DNA of 9,091 nucleotides from Candidatus Poribacteria bacterium (GCA_009845505.1 VXZL01000364.1:1-9091), one strand, 5' to 3'. Positions 1 to 5,986 are shown, numbered from the stretch's first letter. A program made the numbers and translations. Notes: generated from the sequence alone by a model not told the origin.

Positions 1-46
1 AAGTTAATAGTAAAAATACATTTTTTTTCATTTTTTACAAAAAAAC

Positions 47-75
47 CCGACAAAATTTCATTTTTTTGATACAAT
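47..75 (+). promoter_or_regulatory. Possible sigma70-type promoter for the LamG-PhyH operon
   Basis: A -35-like CCGACA (47-52, four of six consensus bases) lies 17 bp before a -10-like TACAAT (70-75, five of six). Transcription would start near position 82, about 60 bases before the first start codon. The flanking 1-80 stretch is very AT-rich with long T runs, which suits a promoter but also makes chance matches likely. Sigma factor preferences of this organism are unknown, so this is tentative. Confidence 0.3.
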
Positions 76-141
76 AAGCGCAAATTTTCTGAGGGCCGGT
101 CACGGAATATATTGTGAACCCATAATACGGAGGGTTAAAAA

Positions 142-900
142 ATGACTCGCGCGCTAACAATCACAACGCTTTTGGTATGTCTAACGGTAAATTGTTTTGC
201 CGCATTTGAAGAGGAGACTGTACTGCTCTACCTCTTTGATGAAGAGACAGGCGATGAAGCCACAGACCTCTCTGAATTTGAGAATCATGGTGAAATCGTT
301 GATGCTGAATGGACAGCGGACGGGAAGAACGGTGGTGCCCTGGTCTTTGATGGTGCAAGCACGCTCATCGAAGTACCGCATCACGAGAGTCTTGTTCCGG
401 GAGGTGATGAACTGACAGTCGAGGCATGGTTCAAACCGAATTCGTTTCCGGCGGGACATCCACCGATTGCAAGGAAAGGCTCCGTTGCTGAGAGCGGTTG
501 GGGGTTTGATACACCTGGCGGCCAAATTCGCGGCTTCGTCTATACCGCACCCGGTGCCGCTGCTGTCGCACAAGGGGCAACACAGATGAAATTGGACACA
601 TGGCACCATGTCGCTATGGTCTACGACGGTGATGAAGTACGCATCTATCTTGACGGTGAACAGGATGGAAAAGTTGATCGAAAAGGAGACATCAACGAGA
701 ATCAAGCCTCTGTTTGGATTGGCAAGAAAGCGAATGAGAGCGTCTGGCTTGATGGAACGCTGGATGAACTCCGTATTCTCAACATCGCAATTACGGAAGA
801 ACAGATTCAGGAAGATATGGAAGGTATTGCGTTTGCTGTTGAAGTTACTGGAAAACTCACAACGACGTGGGGACGGATTAAAACGGATGTCCTCCGTTAG
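142..900 (+). CDS. Secreted LamG-like jellyroll protein with conserved C-terminal tail
   Basis: This 252-residue exported protein has a concanavalin A/LamG-like fold (Laminin_G_3 type), a fold usually used for glycan or surface binding. A signal peptide covers residues 1-20/21, with a hydrophobic core and a probable signal peptidase I site around CFA-A; the cysteine is not in a good lipobox. The single LamG domain spans about 27-225. It shows the opening YLFDE strand, a central ELTVEAWFKP strand, DTWHHVAMVYDG from residue 152, then IYLDG and the closing LDGTLDELRI strand. After the domain, residues 233-252 form a short basic tail containing GKLTTTWGRIK, shared with two other secreted proteins here. 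A strong GGAGGG site (129-134) sits 7 bases before ATG. The PhyH gene follows after 20 bp, so the two are probably co-transcribed. No catalytic residues are evident; a binding role is inferred from the fold. Confidence 0.9.
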   Translation: MTRALTITTLLVCLTVNCFAAFEEETVLLYLFDEETGDEATDLSEFENHGEIVDAEWTADGKNGGALVFDGASTLIEVPHHESLVPGGDELTVEAWFKPNSFPAGHPPIARKGSVAESGWGFDTPGGQIRGFVYTAPGAAAVAQGATQMKLDTWHHVAMVYDGDEVRIYLDGEQDGKVDRKGDINENQASVWIGKKANESVWLDGTLDELRILNIAITEEQIQEDMEGIAFAVEVTGKLTTTWGRIKTDVLR

Positions 901-907
901 CAAACTT

Positions 908-914
908 GGAGAGG
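908..914 (+). promoter_or_regulatory. Shine-Dalgarno site fixing the PhyH start at 921
   Basis: GGAGAGG lies 6 bases before ATG 921. A longer in-frame reading from TTG 906 would put this site inside the coding sequence, so ATG 921 is the better start. Confidence 0.7.
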
Positions 915-920
915 ATAACA

Positions 921-1772
921 ATGGACACAAGTTGGCTTGAACACTGCGCGACGGACGAGCAGCTCAAAGCGTTTAACGACACGGGTTACCTCGTTGTTGA
1001 GGACGCTATAAGCACGGAGATGGTAGATGCCTTAGAGGAAGTCGCAGATCGGATTGATGCCGAAGAGCGTACCAAAACAGGATTAGCACCCCACAAATTG
1101 TTATCAAAGTTCCGGACCGTCGCTGAAGACGACTTGCTACTGGAGCTGCTTGATAACAAAAAGGTTTTCCCGCTGCTTTGGGATATTCTCGGTTGGAACA
1201 TCCAACTTTACATCTCGCACCTCATCATGTACCCGCCAGAACCTCCTGATACACCGCGTATTGCCAAAGCCGCCCACTGGCATCAGGACGGTGGTAGACC
1301 TGTGCCGGAAATGGAGCGTCCACATCCGCGACTTTCATTAAAAGTCAGTTATTGGCTAAGCGACGTGTCTGACCGAGATAACGGCGCAATGCGTCTGATT
1401 CCCGGTAGCCATAAACTCGACACCCGACCGCCTAATAAGGACGACAATCCTGATGGTGATCCAGAAGGTGCGATAGACCTGCTCGTTAAGCGCGGCACAG
1501 CTGTGCTTTTTGATAGACGGATGTGGCACTCACGCGGCTGGAATTTTTCTGATGTAACTCGGAAAGTTTTGTTTATGGGGTATAGTTATCGTTGGTTGCG
1601 CGGTTTGGATTACAATCTCATGCCACCGGAGCTTCTTGAGAAGTGTGACCCTATTCGGCGGCAATTGCTGGGTGACGGCGTGGACGTTAAAGGCTGGTGG
1701 CAACCGACGGATGCTGATGTGCCGTTGAAGACGTGGATTGCCGAACATCGTGGGGAGGAATATTTACGGTAA
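921..1772 (+). CDS. Phytanoyl-CoA dioxygenase (PhyH) family oxygenase
   Basis: This 283-residue protein is a non-haem Fe(II)/2-oxoglutarate-dependent oxygenase of the PhyH family. Members hydroxylate an unactivated carbon while converting 2-oxoglutarate and O2 to succinate and CO2. The iron triad is readable: H121 and D123 (in HWHQDGG) and H203 (in MWHSRGW). R214, eleven residues after the distal histidine, is the expected 2-oxoglutarate-binding arginine. The segment DRDNGAMRLIPGSHK around 150-170 is the family's typical core strand and loop. An early FNDTGYLVVEDAI motif (18-30) matches the usual PhyH N-terminus. No signal peptide is present, so it should be cytoplasmic. The true substrate cannot be told; bacterial members act on many small molecules, and phytanoyl-CoA is unlikely to be a safe guess. 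It is probably translated from the same mRNA as the secreted LamG protein upstream. Confidence 0.93.
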   Translation: MDTSWLEHCATDEQLKAFNDTGYLVVEDAISTEMVDALEEVADRIDAEERTKTGLAPHKLLSKFRTVAEDDLLLELLDNKKVFPLLWDILGWNIQLYISHLIMYPPEPPDTPRIAKAAHWHQDGGRPVPEMERPHPRLSLKVSYWLSDVSDRDNGAMRLIPGSHKLDTRPPNKDDNPDGDPEGAIDLLVKRGTAVLFDRRMWHSRGWNFSDVTRKVLFMGYSYRWLRGLDYNLMPPELLEKCDPIRRQLLGDGVDVKGWWQPTDADVPLKTWIAEHRGEEYLR

Positions 1773-1787
1773 GTGACGGTGAACTGC

Positions 1788-1803
1788 AAGCGGCAAAACG
1801 CTT
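1788..1803 (+). terminator. Weak hairpin after the PhyH gene
   Basis: AAGCG (1788-1792) and CGCTT (1799-1803) can pair around a six-base loop, 15 bases after the PhyH stop and followed by TATCTCT. The stem is short and the U-tract poor, so termination here is only a possibility; the larger inverted repeat just downstream may do the work instead. Confidence 0.25.
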
Positions 1804-1813
1804 TATCTCTGGG

Positions 1814-1870
1814 TAGGCGAGGTTTTGCGGCGTACTCGCCCAAATGCGACCTGCATTCCAACCTCGCCTA
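1814..1870. repeat. Nested inverted repeat between convergent genes
   Basis: A perfect 11-bp inverted repeat, TAGGCGAGGTT (1814-1824) and AACCTCGCCTA (1860-1870), encloses a second small hairpin, AATGC (1843-1847) with GCATT (1853-1857). GGCGAG (1816-1821) can also pair with a nearer CTCGCC (1835-1840), so two alternative folds exist. It lies between the ends of the PhyH and sialidase genes, where a bidirectional terminator or a short dispersed palindromic repeat would be tolerated. There is no T-run on either side, so a standard intrinsic terminator is not evident. Whether it is repeated in the genome cannot be seen here. Confidence 0.6.
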
Positions 1871-1919
1871 TTCGCTAAATGGGCATTGAGGTCTCATCGA
1901 GAAATAGAGAAAATGAATA

Positions 1920-2987
1920 TCACACCAACGCATCTTCTCCATCCGTCAACCAAGCCAAATCAAACTTCGCAAACGACACCGCTTCATAGGCACTGCTCTC
2001 ACCGCGCTCATAGAGGCAACAGATCTCCATATCCAAGGCGATACAGAGGTCGGAATACGCTGCAGGACCGGCGTGCAAGACCTTGCCACTGCTCCAACTT
2101 TGACACTCGTCGTAACTGATGCGAATCGTCATCCGCTCACGATTTGTGCTAGCAGGATTAGAGAACAAGACGCGGTTTTTGTCATGTTGGTTTTCATCCG
2201 TATATCGCACCATGCTCGCCTGACAAATCGGTTCAACCAGATCCTCCTCGTAACCGAATGCCGTGAATGTATCGCCGCCGTCGCTGCTTCGCGCATAGGC
2301 ACGCCGTTTCGGTGCGACATAGTTCCGACAATTGAAATAGAGTCCACCATCCACCGTTTCAACGACAACAGATTCATTCGTCCCGGGTTGTGCCTTACCA
2401 CCGATCTTCCACGTTTCACCGCCATCATCGCTGACAATCAGGTGTGAGTAGCCGTATTGCGAGTAGTCTCGGTTGTTTCCAAGCACATGATCACACGGAA
2501 TCACCAATCTGCCGTTTGCGAGTTGAATCCCGTGACAGGGACCCGTCGCGTACCACGTCCAATCTTCGTCTTTCGTTGTCGCAGTGATTTCCCTCGGTTC
2601 TGCCCACGTTTCGCCGTCGTCATTGCTGGCGGTTACCCAAACAGTTCGCGGTGCTTCTCCTGCGACAATCTTCCCTTCCGCACCTTCAGCGAGATTCTTA
2701 CAGAAAAGGAGCCAGATTGTACCCGAATCGCGATCAACGACCGGTGCAGGGTTGCCATCCGTGTCACTTCCAGTGGAGACAGCGGTTTGCATCGGCTGCC
2801 AATTCTCGCCGTTGTCAAAACTCCGTTTCAGAACAATATCAATATCTCCTGAATCCCCACCGCCTGTGCGTCTGCCCTCACAGAACGCCAACAGCGTTCC
2901 TTCGTTGGATCGGACGAGCGCGGGGATACGGAAGGTATGGTATCCTTCCGTTCCCGCTGTGAAAAGTGGACGCTCCGTTTTGTGCAT
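1920..2987 (-). CDS. Sialidase (BNR/Asp-box exo-alpha-sialidase), no signal peptide
   Basis: This 355-residue six-bladed beta-propeller hydrolase should release terminal sialic acids from glycoconjugates (GH33-like). The FRIP motif (19-22) supplies the first arginine, R20. R39 and D45 follow at the same spacing as R37/R56/D62 of the Salmonella enzyme, D45 being the expected acid/base. E205 (in TNES) and R221, R285, and Y311 in AAYSDL complete the likely glutamate, arginine triad and nucleophilic tyrosine. Asp boxes are seen at 56-63, 121-128, 186-193 and 234-241 (the last ending in F), with a degenerate one at 291-298. No signal peptide is visible: the propeller begins almost at the first residue, and ATG 2987 has a GGAGA site 10 bases upstream. 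The enzyme is therefore cytoplasmic or exported by another route. It follows the secreted LamG gene by 34 bp and is probably its operon partner. Confidence 0.93.
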   Translation of the reverse strand: MHKTERPLFTAGTEGYHTFRIPALVRSNEGTLLAFCEGRRTGGGDSGDIDIVLKRSFDNGENWQPMQTAVSTGSDTDGNPAPVVDRDSGTIWLLFCKNLAEGAEGKIVAGEAPRTVWVTASNDDGETWAEPREITATTKDEDWTWYATGPCHGIQLANGRLVIPCDHVLGNNRDYSQYGYSHLIVSDDGGETWKIGGKAQPGTNESVVVETVDGGLYFNCRNYVAPKRRAYARSSDGGDTFTAFGYEEDLVEPICQASMVRYTDENQHDKNRVLFSNPASTNRERMTIRISYDECQSWSSGKVLHAGPAAYSDLCIALDMEICCLYERGESSAYEAVSFAKFDLAWLTDGEDALV

Positions 2988-3021
2988 GCTTTATAGTCTC
3001 CATTGTTATGAACGGTAATTA

Positions 3022-3744
3022 TCACTTGGCTCGCTTAATCCGTGCCCACGTTGTTGCGAGTTTTCCGATCGGTTGGACATCTGCCGGATCGTCCATTACA
3101 AACTCATCAGGTTCCTTCTGGTGATCGGAGAGTCGCAGTCCATCAACGACACAATTCGTTGGGAATCTTGGGTCGGGCGGCGAGGCGTTATTAATCTCAA
3201 AGGTTTCCGCGAACACTGTAGGTCCCTTTTTGAAATCGGCTTCGCCTTCAAGTTTGCCATCTAAATAGAGTTTCAAGCCGTCGGGTCCCCATGTTCCCGC
3301 CATGTGATGATGCTCTCCCGTTTTCCAGTCGAGTGCGGCACTGTTGGCGTTATGCCACGACCCCGCGCTTTTAATCCGCATCTGTGCGATCCCACCCGTG
3401 TTAAACTGGAGAAATACGGCATCCGTTCCACGTTTATAGGTCATGAACATAAAGAGTTCACCCGCAACGTCGCTGGTATCTAATCCCATCGTTATCCACA
3501 ACTCGACTGTCCCTTCGTCAAGGTTGATGAAGCGGTCGTCTACGGGGAAATGAATAACATCCCCAACTTCTTTGCTGACAAAACCGTTGCCGTATTTACC
3601 GGGTTCAAAACTCCCGCCATCCACAGTGGCTCCCTCTTTTTCGACTTCCGCTTGGCTCTCTAACGCAGAAAAGAAGGTCTCCTCTGCCCTAGCCATGGAG
3701 ACATAAAGCAGCGTGATCGTCAAAAGACACAATATAATTTTCAT
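3022..3744 (-). CDS. Secreted LamG-like protein with conserved C-terminal tail
   Basis: This is a 240-residue exported protein. Residues 1-20 are a classic signal peptide ending in ARA, with cleavage before EETFF. The body is a single LamG/concanavalin A-like domain (about 23-212). It has the strands GTVELWI (78-84) and HHMAGTWGPDGLKLYLDG (146-163), and a closing CVVDGLRLSD segment that resembles the end of LamG domains. It is only distantly like the LamG protein at 142-900, with little alignable outside fold-defining strands. Yet its last residues, VQPIGKLATTWARIKRAK, match that protein's tail closely. An AGGAGG site 7 bases upstream fixes the start at 3744. The sialidase follows after 34 bp, which suggests a surface binding protein co-expressed with a sialic acid-releasing enzyme. 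No enzymatic motif is visible; the ligand is unknown. Confidence 0.88.
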   Translation of the reverse strand: MKIILCLLTITLLYVSMARAEETFFSALESQAEVEKEGATVDGGSFEPGKYGNGFVSKEVGDVIHFPVDDRFINLDEGTVELWITMGLDTSDVAGELFMFMTYKRGTDAVFLQFNTGGIAQMRIKSAGSWHNANSAALDWKTGEHHHMAGTWGPDGLKLYLDGKLEGEADFKKGPTVFAETFEINNASPPDPRFPTNCVVDGLRLSDHQKEPDEFVMDDPADVQPIGKLATTWARIKRAK

Positions 3745-3773
3745 GAGACTTCCTCCTATTTAGGTTAAGGATT

Positions 3774-3802
3774 TTGACAAATAATGGCACAGGAATTCTA
3801 AT
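3774..3802 (+). promoter_or_regulatory. Near-consensus sigma70 promoter pointing antisense
   Basis: TTGACA (3774-3779) stands exactly 17 bp before TCTAAT (3797-3802, five of six). It reads on the + strand, away from the LamG gene and into the antisense of the GDPD and GATase-like genes. No + strand gene follows within several kilobases, so it could make an antisense RNA or be a chance match. The -10 overlaps the palindrome at 3792-3805. Confidence 0.4.
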
Positions 3803-3805
3803 TCC
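3792..3805. repeat. Operator-like palindrome upstream of the LamG-sialidase pair
   Basis: GGAATT and AATTCC are separated by two bases, forming a perfect 14-bp dyad 48 bp before the LamG start codon and on top of the -10 of the + strand promoter candidate. The position suits a repressor site, but the dyad is AT-rich and short, so chance cannot be excluded. Confidence 0.3.
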
Positions 3806-3834
3806 CAGTCCAACAATTAAAACAGTGGCTAAGC

Positions 3835-3876
3835 TCAGCACGACTTTTTTCGTGCGTTTATAACGAATAGAGACAT
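3835..3876 (-). other. Possible 13-codon leader ORF or decayed membrane-peptide start
   Basis: ATG at 3876 has a full AGGAGG (3887-3882) five bases upstream and encodes MSLFVINARKKSC before TGA. A 6-bp hairpin (3838-3843 with 3850-3855, loop of six) lies over its last codons. The neighbouring frame over the same DNA reads SIRYKRTKKVVLSLATVLIV and onward, a basic stretch then a hydrophobic helix. Removing two bases from the TCTCT after the ATG would join that frame to the same start. It may be a short regulatory ORF, a sequencing or natural frameshift in a small membrane protein, or chance. The rest of the 3745-3910 spacer shows no other gene. Confidence 0.3.
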
Positions 3877-3910
3877 TTCTGCCTCCTTTGGTTGGCATCC
3901 TACTGCCCTT

Positions 3911-4732
3911 TTACTTCTTACTGTTCGGTTTCTCAGCGAAACGCCAATGTAGACAGCACTCCAGCGGCCAATCAGTGCAAATGCCGTCCACTTTGCTTGC
4001 ACGGGCTTTGTCCCAGGTGTCGGGTCGATTCTCGGCGATGTGCAAGCTGATCCAGACGCGCTTACCGAGCTGGTGAGCCTGTTCAACCGCTTTCGCATCC
4101 GGAACGAATACTACCCATAGGTCATTAGCGAGTGGATCTCGTAGGTCTGCGTCGAACTGCTCGATATCGCGAATGTGTTGCGTCGTAGTCCGCAGCTTTG
4201 GGTTGGCTTCTTTGAAGCGACGGGTCGAATCGATGGGCTGACCGAAGGCGAAGAGCTGATCGAACAGGTCATATTTTTCGACGAGCTGCACGATGTTCTG
4301 TTCAATACCCGGCGAGATGACTTTCATATTCAGTCCGATGCTCACCGGCGTTCGCTGACGCTCGCGGATAAGTTGAAACACTTCTTCCAATGTCGGTATC
4401 TTCTCGCCAGCGAAACGTGGATCGAACCAACTTCCGGCATCCAGCTTGCGGATTTCTGCCAATGTCATATTAATCACTCTACCGGTGCCATTGGTCGTGC
4501 GGTCCACAGTCTCGTCGTGGATGACCACCAAGTGTTTGTCGCTTGTTTGATAGACATCCAACTCAAGCGACAGACCCAACTCGATGGCTGCCGCAAAGCC
4601 GGGCAAGGTGTTTTCAGGCGCGTGCCGGACCAAACCACGGTGAGCGAGCAAGATTGGATCCGCGCTCGACTCGTTCGCCGCTGGCTCCGAGGCACCGACC
4701 ACGCCCGAAAGCCTCCGCATGTTGAACGACAT
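3911..4732 (-). CDS. Glycerophosphodiester phosphodiesterase (GDPD family)
   Basis: This 273-residue TIM-barrel enzyme should hydrolyse glycerophosphodiesters (deacylated phospholipids) to glycerol 3-phosphate and an alcohol. The family signature is intact. HRG gives H31 and R32, PENT is at 39-42, and LELDVYQT gives the metal ligands E57 and D59. VIHDETVDRTTNGTG (70-84) gives the second catalytic histidine, H72. IPTLEEVF near 110 and the late VDGICTDWP strand also match GDPD proteins. About 25 disordered residues precede the barrel and there is no signal peptide, so it should be cytoplasmic, acting on imported substrate. An AGGAGA site six bases before ATG 4732 fixes the start. The stop codon of the secreted GATase-like gene lies only 13 bp upstream, so the two are almost certainly one transcript. 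Confidence 0.92.
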   Translation of the reverse strand: MSFNMRRLSGVVGASEPAANESSADPILLAHRGLVRHAPENTLPGFAAAIELGLSLELDVYQTSDKHLVVIHDETVDRTTNGTGRVINMTLAEIRKLDAGSWFDPRFAGEKIPTLEEVFQLIRERQRTPVSIGLNMKVISPGIEQNIVQLVEKYDLFDQLFAFGQPIDSTRRFKEANPKLRTTTQHIRDIEQFDADLRDPLANDLWVVFVPDAKAVEQAHQLGKRVWISLHIAENRPDTWDKARASKVDGICTDWPLECCLHWRFAEKPNSKK

Positions 4733-4745
4733 AATTTATCTCCTA

Positions 4746-5519
4746 TCACATTTTTAGTTTCGCCCATGTCGTTGTTACCTTACCACCTGCTTCAACAGCG
4801 GCAAATTCTTCAACATGGAACAGCAAATTCTCCATGAAAAGCTTTGCCATGTCTTTCGTGTTGGCATCGTTGCCTGCGATATGGTATTTATCAGGCGCAA
4901 TTGCCATCATTAAGAATTTACCTTGTCCGAATTCTGCTTCCATAATGGCAGGTCGTCCCCCACTTTCCATCAACACGTCAAACCCCTTTTGAGAACCGAT
5001 GACTTCCCAAACAGTAGGCCAGCCTTGATGTCCCCAGCCTTCAAATGTTTTCTCAGTTATAGAATTTGGTGCGTTAAACAGCGGATGGTCCGCTGCCAGT
5101 ATTTTAACGTCTGGAAGGTCCGCGTCAGTCCGAACACAACTCAGTCCAGGCGGCAGCCAATCCACATTTGCTTCGTTCTGATCAGCTTGGGTCGGTTCCC
5201 AGACGACACCCCCATTTTCGACGAAATCCTGAATCGTTTTTGCATTCTTGTCGAGGCTTTGGTGAAGTTCAGCATTGTTGGTCACCATACTACCGATTAA
5301 GAAAGTTCTATTTTCCGCTTTGAAAGGTAAATTCCCACCTTCGATCGACTTTGTCAAATCATCGTACTCAACTTTGAATTCATCCAGTGTCTGACGCAAC
5401 GCGTCAACCTGTGTCCATTGGTCAGCAAAATCAACAAGGGCAATTTGAGCGGCTTTTACAGCCGTTACGCTCAAAACGAGATTCAAAATACAGAGCCATG
5501 CAAACAAACGGAGGAACAT
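4746..5519 (-). CDS. Secreted GATase-fold protein with conserved C-terminal tail
   Basis: This 257-residue exported protein has a signal peptide at 1-23 (hydrophobic core, then AVKA-A). The mature part looks like a class I glutamine amidotransferase-like domain of the ThuA/DUF4350 type. It opens with a beta strand, AQIALVDFA (24-32). A conserved LIGSMV strand (74-79) and DFVENGGVVW (98-107) follow. The late GQGKFLMMAIAPDKY segment is typical where these proteins rebuild the flavodoxin-like fold. I see no nucleophilic cysteine in the expected elbow, so amidotransferase activity is unlikely; such proteins are often binding or structural domains. The last residues, VEAGGKVTTTWAKLKM, repeat the tail found on both LamG proteins. 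AGGAGA lies seven bases before ATG 5519. The GDPD gene follows after 13 bp. The fold call is by pattern recognition and moderately sure; secretion and tail are clear. Confidence 0.75.
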   Translation of the reverse strand: MFLRLFAWLCILNLVLSVTAVKAAQIALVDFADQWTQVDALRQTLDEFKVEYDDLTKSIEGGNLPFKAENRTFLIGSMVTNNAELHQSLDKNAKTIQDFVENGGVVWEPTQADQNEANVDWLPPGLSCVRTDADLPDVKILAADHPLFNAPNSITEKTFEGWGHQGWPTVWEVIGSQKGFDVLMESGGRPAIMEAEFGQGKFLMMAIAPDKYHIAGNDANTKDMAKLFMENLLFHVEEFAAVEAGGKVTTTWAKLKM

Positions 5520-5766
5520 AAGTTAATCTCCTTTAGCATATTCCCGTTAAACCCCCTGCCTTTAGGTAGGGGATGTAGACGGCGAAAAACCTGACAGAAA
5601 AATAAACCTTATTCACAGTAATACGTCTCACTTCATAGTGTTCGGCATAGGTTGTGATTGATGTGTTGTCGGAACGCTCGTCAATGAGTCCAATCACGTA
5701 AAAGCCTCACACGCCTCTATATTGACAAAGCCTTTCACGGTATCCGTTGCATGTATAGGGTCGCAG

Positions 5767-5932
5767 GGGTAAAATCCGCACCCGTTGAAAATCACATGTC
5801 ACAGTCAAATAGGTTGGCCCTTCAGGGTCACATAGCAGGCTCGGCTGCTATTGTGGAGACGGAATAAGACGGTAGACCTTCGGGAACACCGCACTGTCTA
5901 CGAAGCACAAGCCCCAACCTTCAGGTTGTGGG
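5767..5932 (+). ncRNA. Omega RNA-like string of stem-loops
   Basis: Five consecutive hairpins can be drawn on the + strand: 5767-5783, 5816-5829 (loop TTCA), 5833-5850 (TAGCAG/CTGCTA), 5872-5901 (GTAGAC/GTCTAC) and 5912-5932. TnpB guide RNAs (omega RNAs) overlap the 3' end of tnpB and finish at the element's right end, with the guide read from flanking DNA. This string occupies that position. If so, any guide would start around 5935-5945. Expression is unknown, and with tnpB decayed the RNA may be dead unless served in trans. Confidence 0.35.
5876..5911 (+). pseudogene. Trace of the TnpB C-terminus
   Basis: One frame reads TFGNTALSTKHK. The DNA from AAG (5903-5905) onward would continue as KQEAPTFRL, a common ending of TnpB proteins, if one base were inserted near 5908. 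A stop (TAG, 5873-5875) lies directly upstream in this frame. No RuvC or zinc-finger part of TnpB is recognisable further upstream, so only a remnant is left. Confidence 0.3.
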
Positions 5933-5957
5933 TACCGTTGACTTAGGCAACACCCTC

Positions 5958-5986
5958 AAAAAACAAAACGTGTTCTTGAATCACGT
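5958..5986 (-). terminator. Probable intrinsic terminator of the thiE operon
   Basis: On the minus strand ACGTG (5986-5982) and CACGT (5972-5968) pair around a nine-base loop, followed directly by TTTGTTTTTT. The stem overlaps the methyltransferase stop codon. The stem is short but the U-rich tail is good, and its place at the end of a three-gene operon fits. Confidence 0.5.

Larger units (their letters stand above)
5551..5940 (+). mobile_element. Decayed IS200/IS605-type element (TnpB side), internally deleted
   Basis: Two like hairpins bracket about 390 bp. The left one (5553-5572) has an 8-bp stem, one G-U pair and a TTTA loop. The right one (5912-5932) has an 8-bp stem, one bulged T and a TTCA loop. 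Both share the core CCTTYAGG, and the left one sits in the context AAACCCC...GGGGAT. Such subterminal imperfect palindromes are the hallmark of IS200/IS605 ends, which lack terminal inverted repeats. Just before the right hairpin, a short stretch resembles the end of a tnpB gene. No tnpA or intact tnpB remains, so this would be a relic or a non-autonomous derivative. It lies directly upstream of the GATase-like operon. Exact ends cannot be set without a filled target site. Confidence 0.5.

Noticed and set aside
1..68. T-rich stretch with two TTCATTTTTT-like segments as a regulatory repeat
   Set aside because: The sequence is low-complexity and AT-rich; the similarity is expected by composition.
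906..920. TTG start five codons upstream for the PhyH gene
   Set aside because: It would absorb the GGAGAGG ribosome-binding site that is well placed for ATG 921.
181..930. 249-codon open frame on the minus strand
   Set aside because: It is antisense to the well-supported LamG gene, has no family resemblance, and its length is explained by the codon pattern of the sense gene.
4175..4837. 220-codon open frame on the + strand
   Set aside because: It is antisense to GDPD, whose motifs are unambiguous; the translation resembles no family and starts without a ribosome-binding site.
5533..5697. 54-codon minus-strand frame from GTG 5697 inside the IS relic
   Set aside because: There is no convincing ribosome-binding site, it runs through the left hairpin and into the Shine-Dalgarno site of the next gene, and no family is recognised; it is probably chance.
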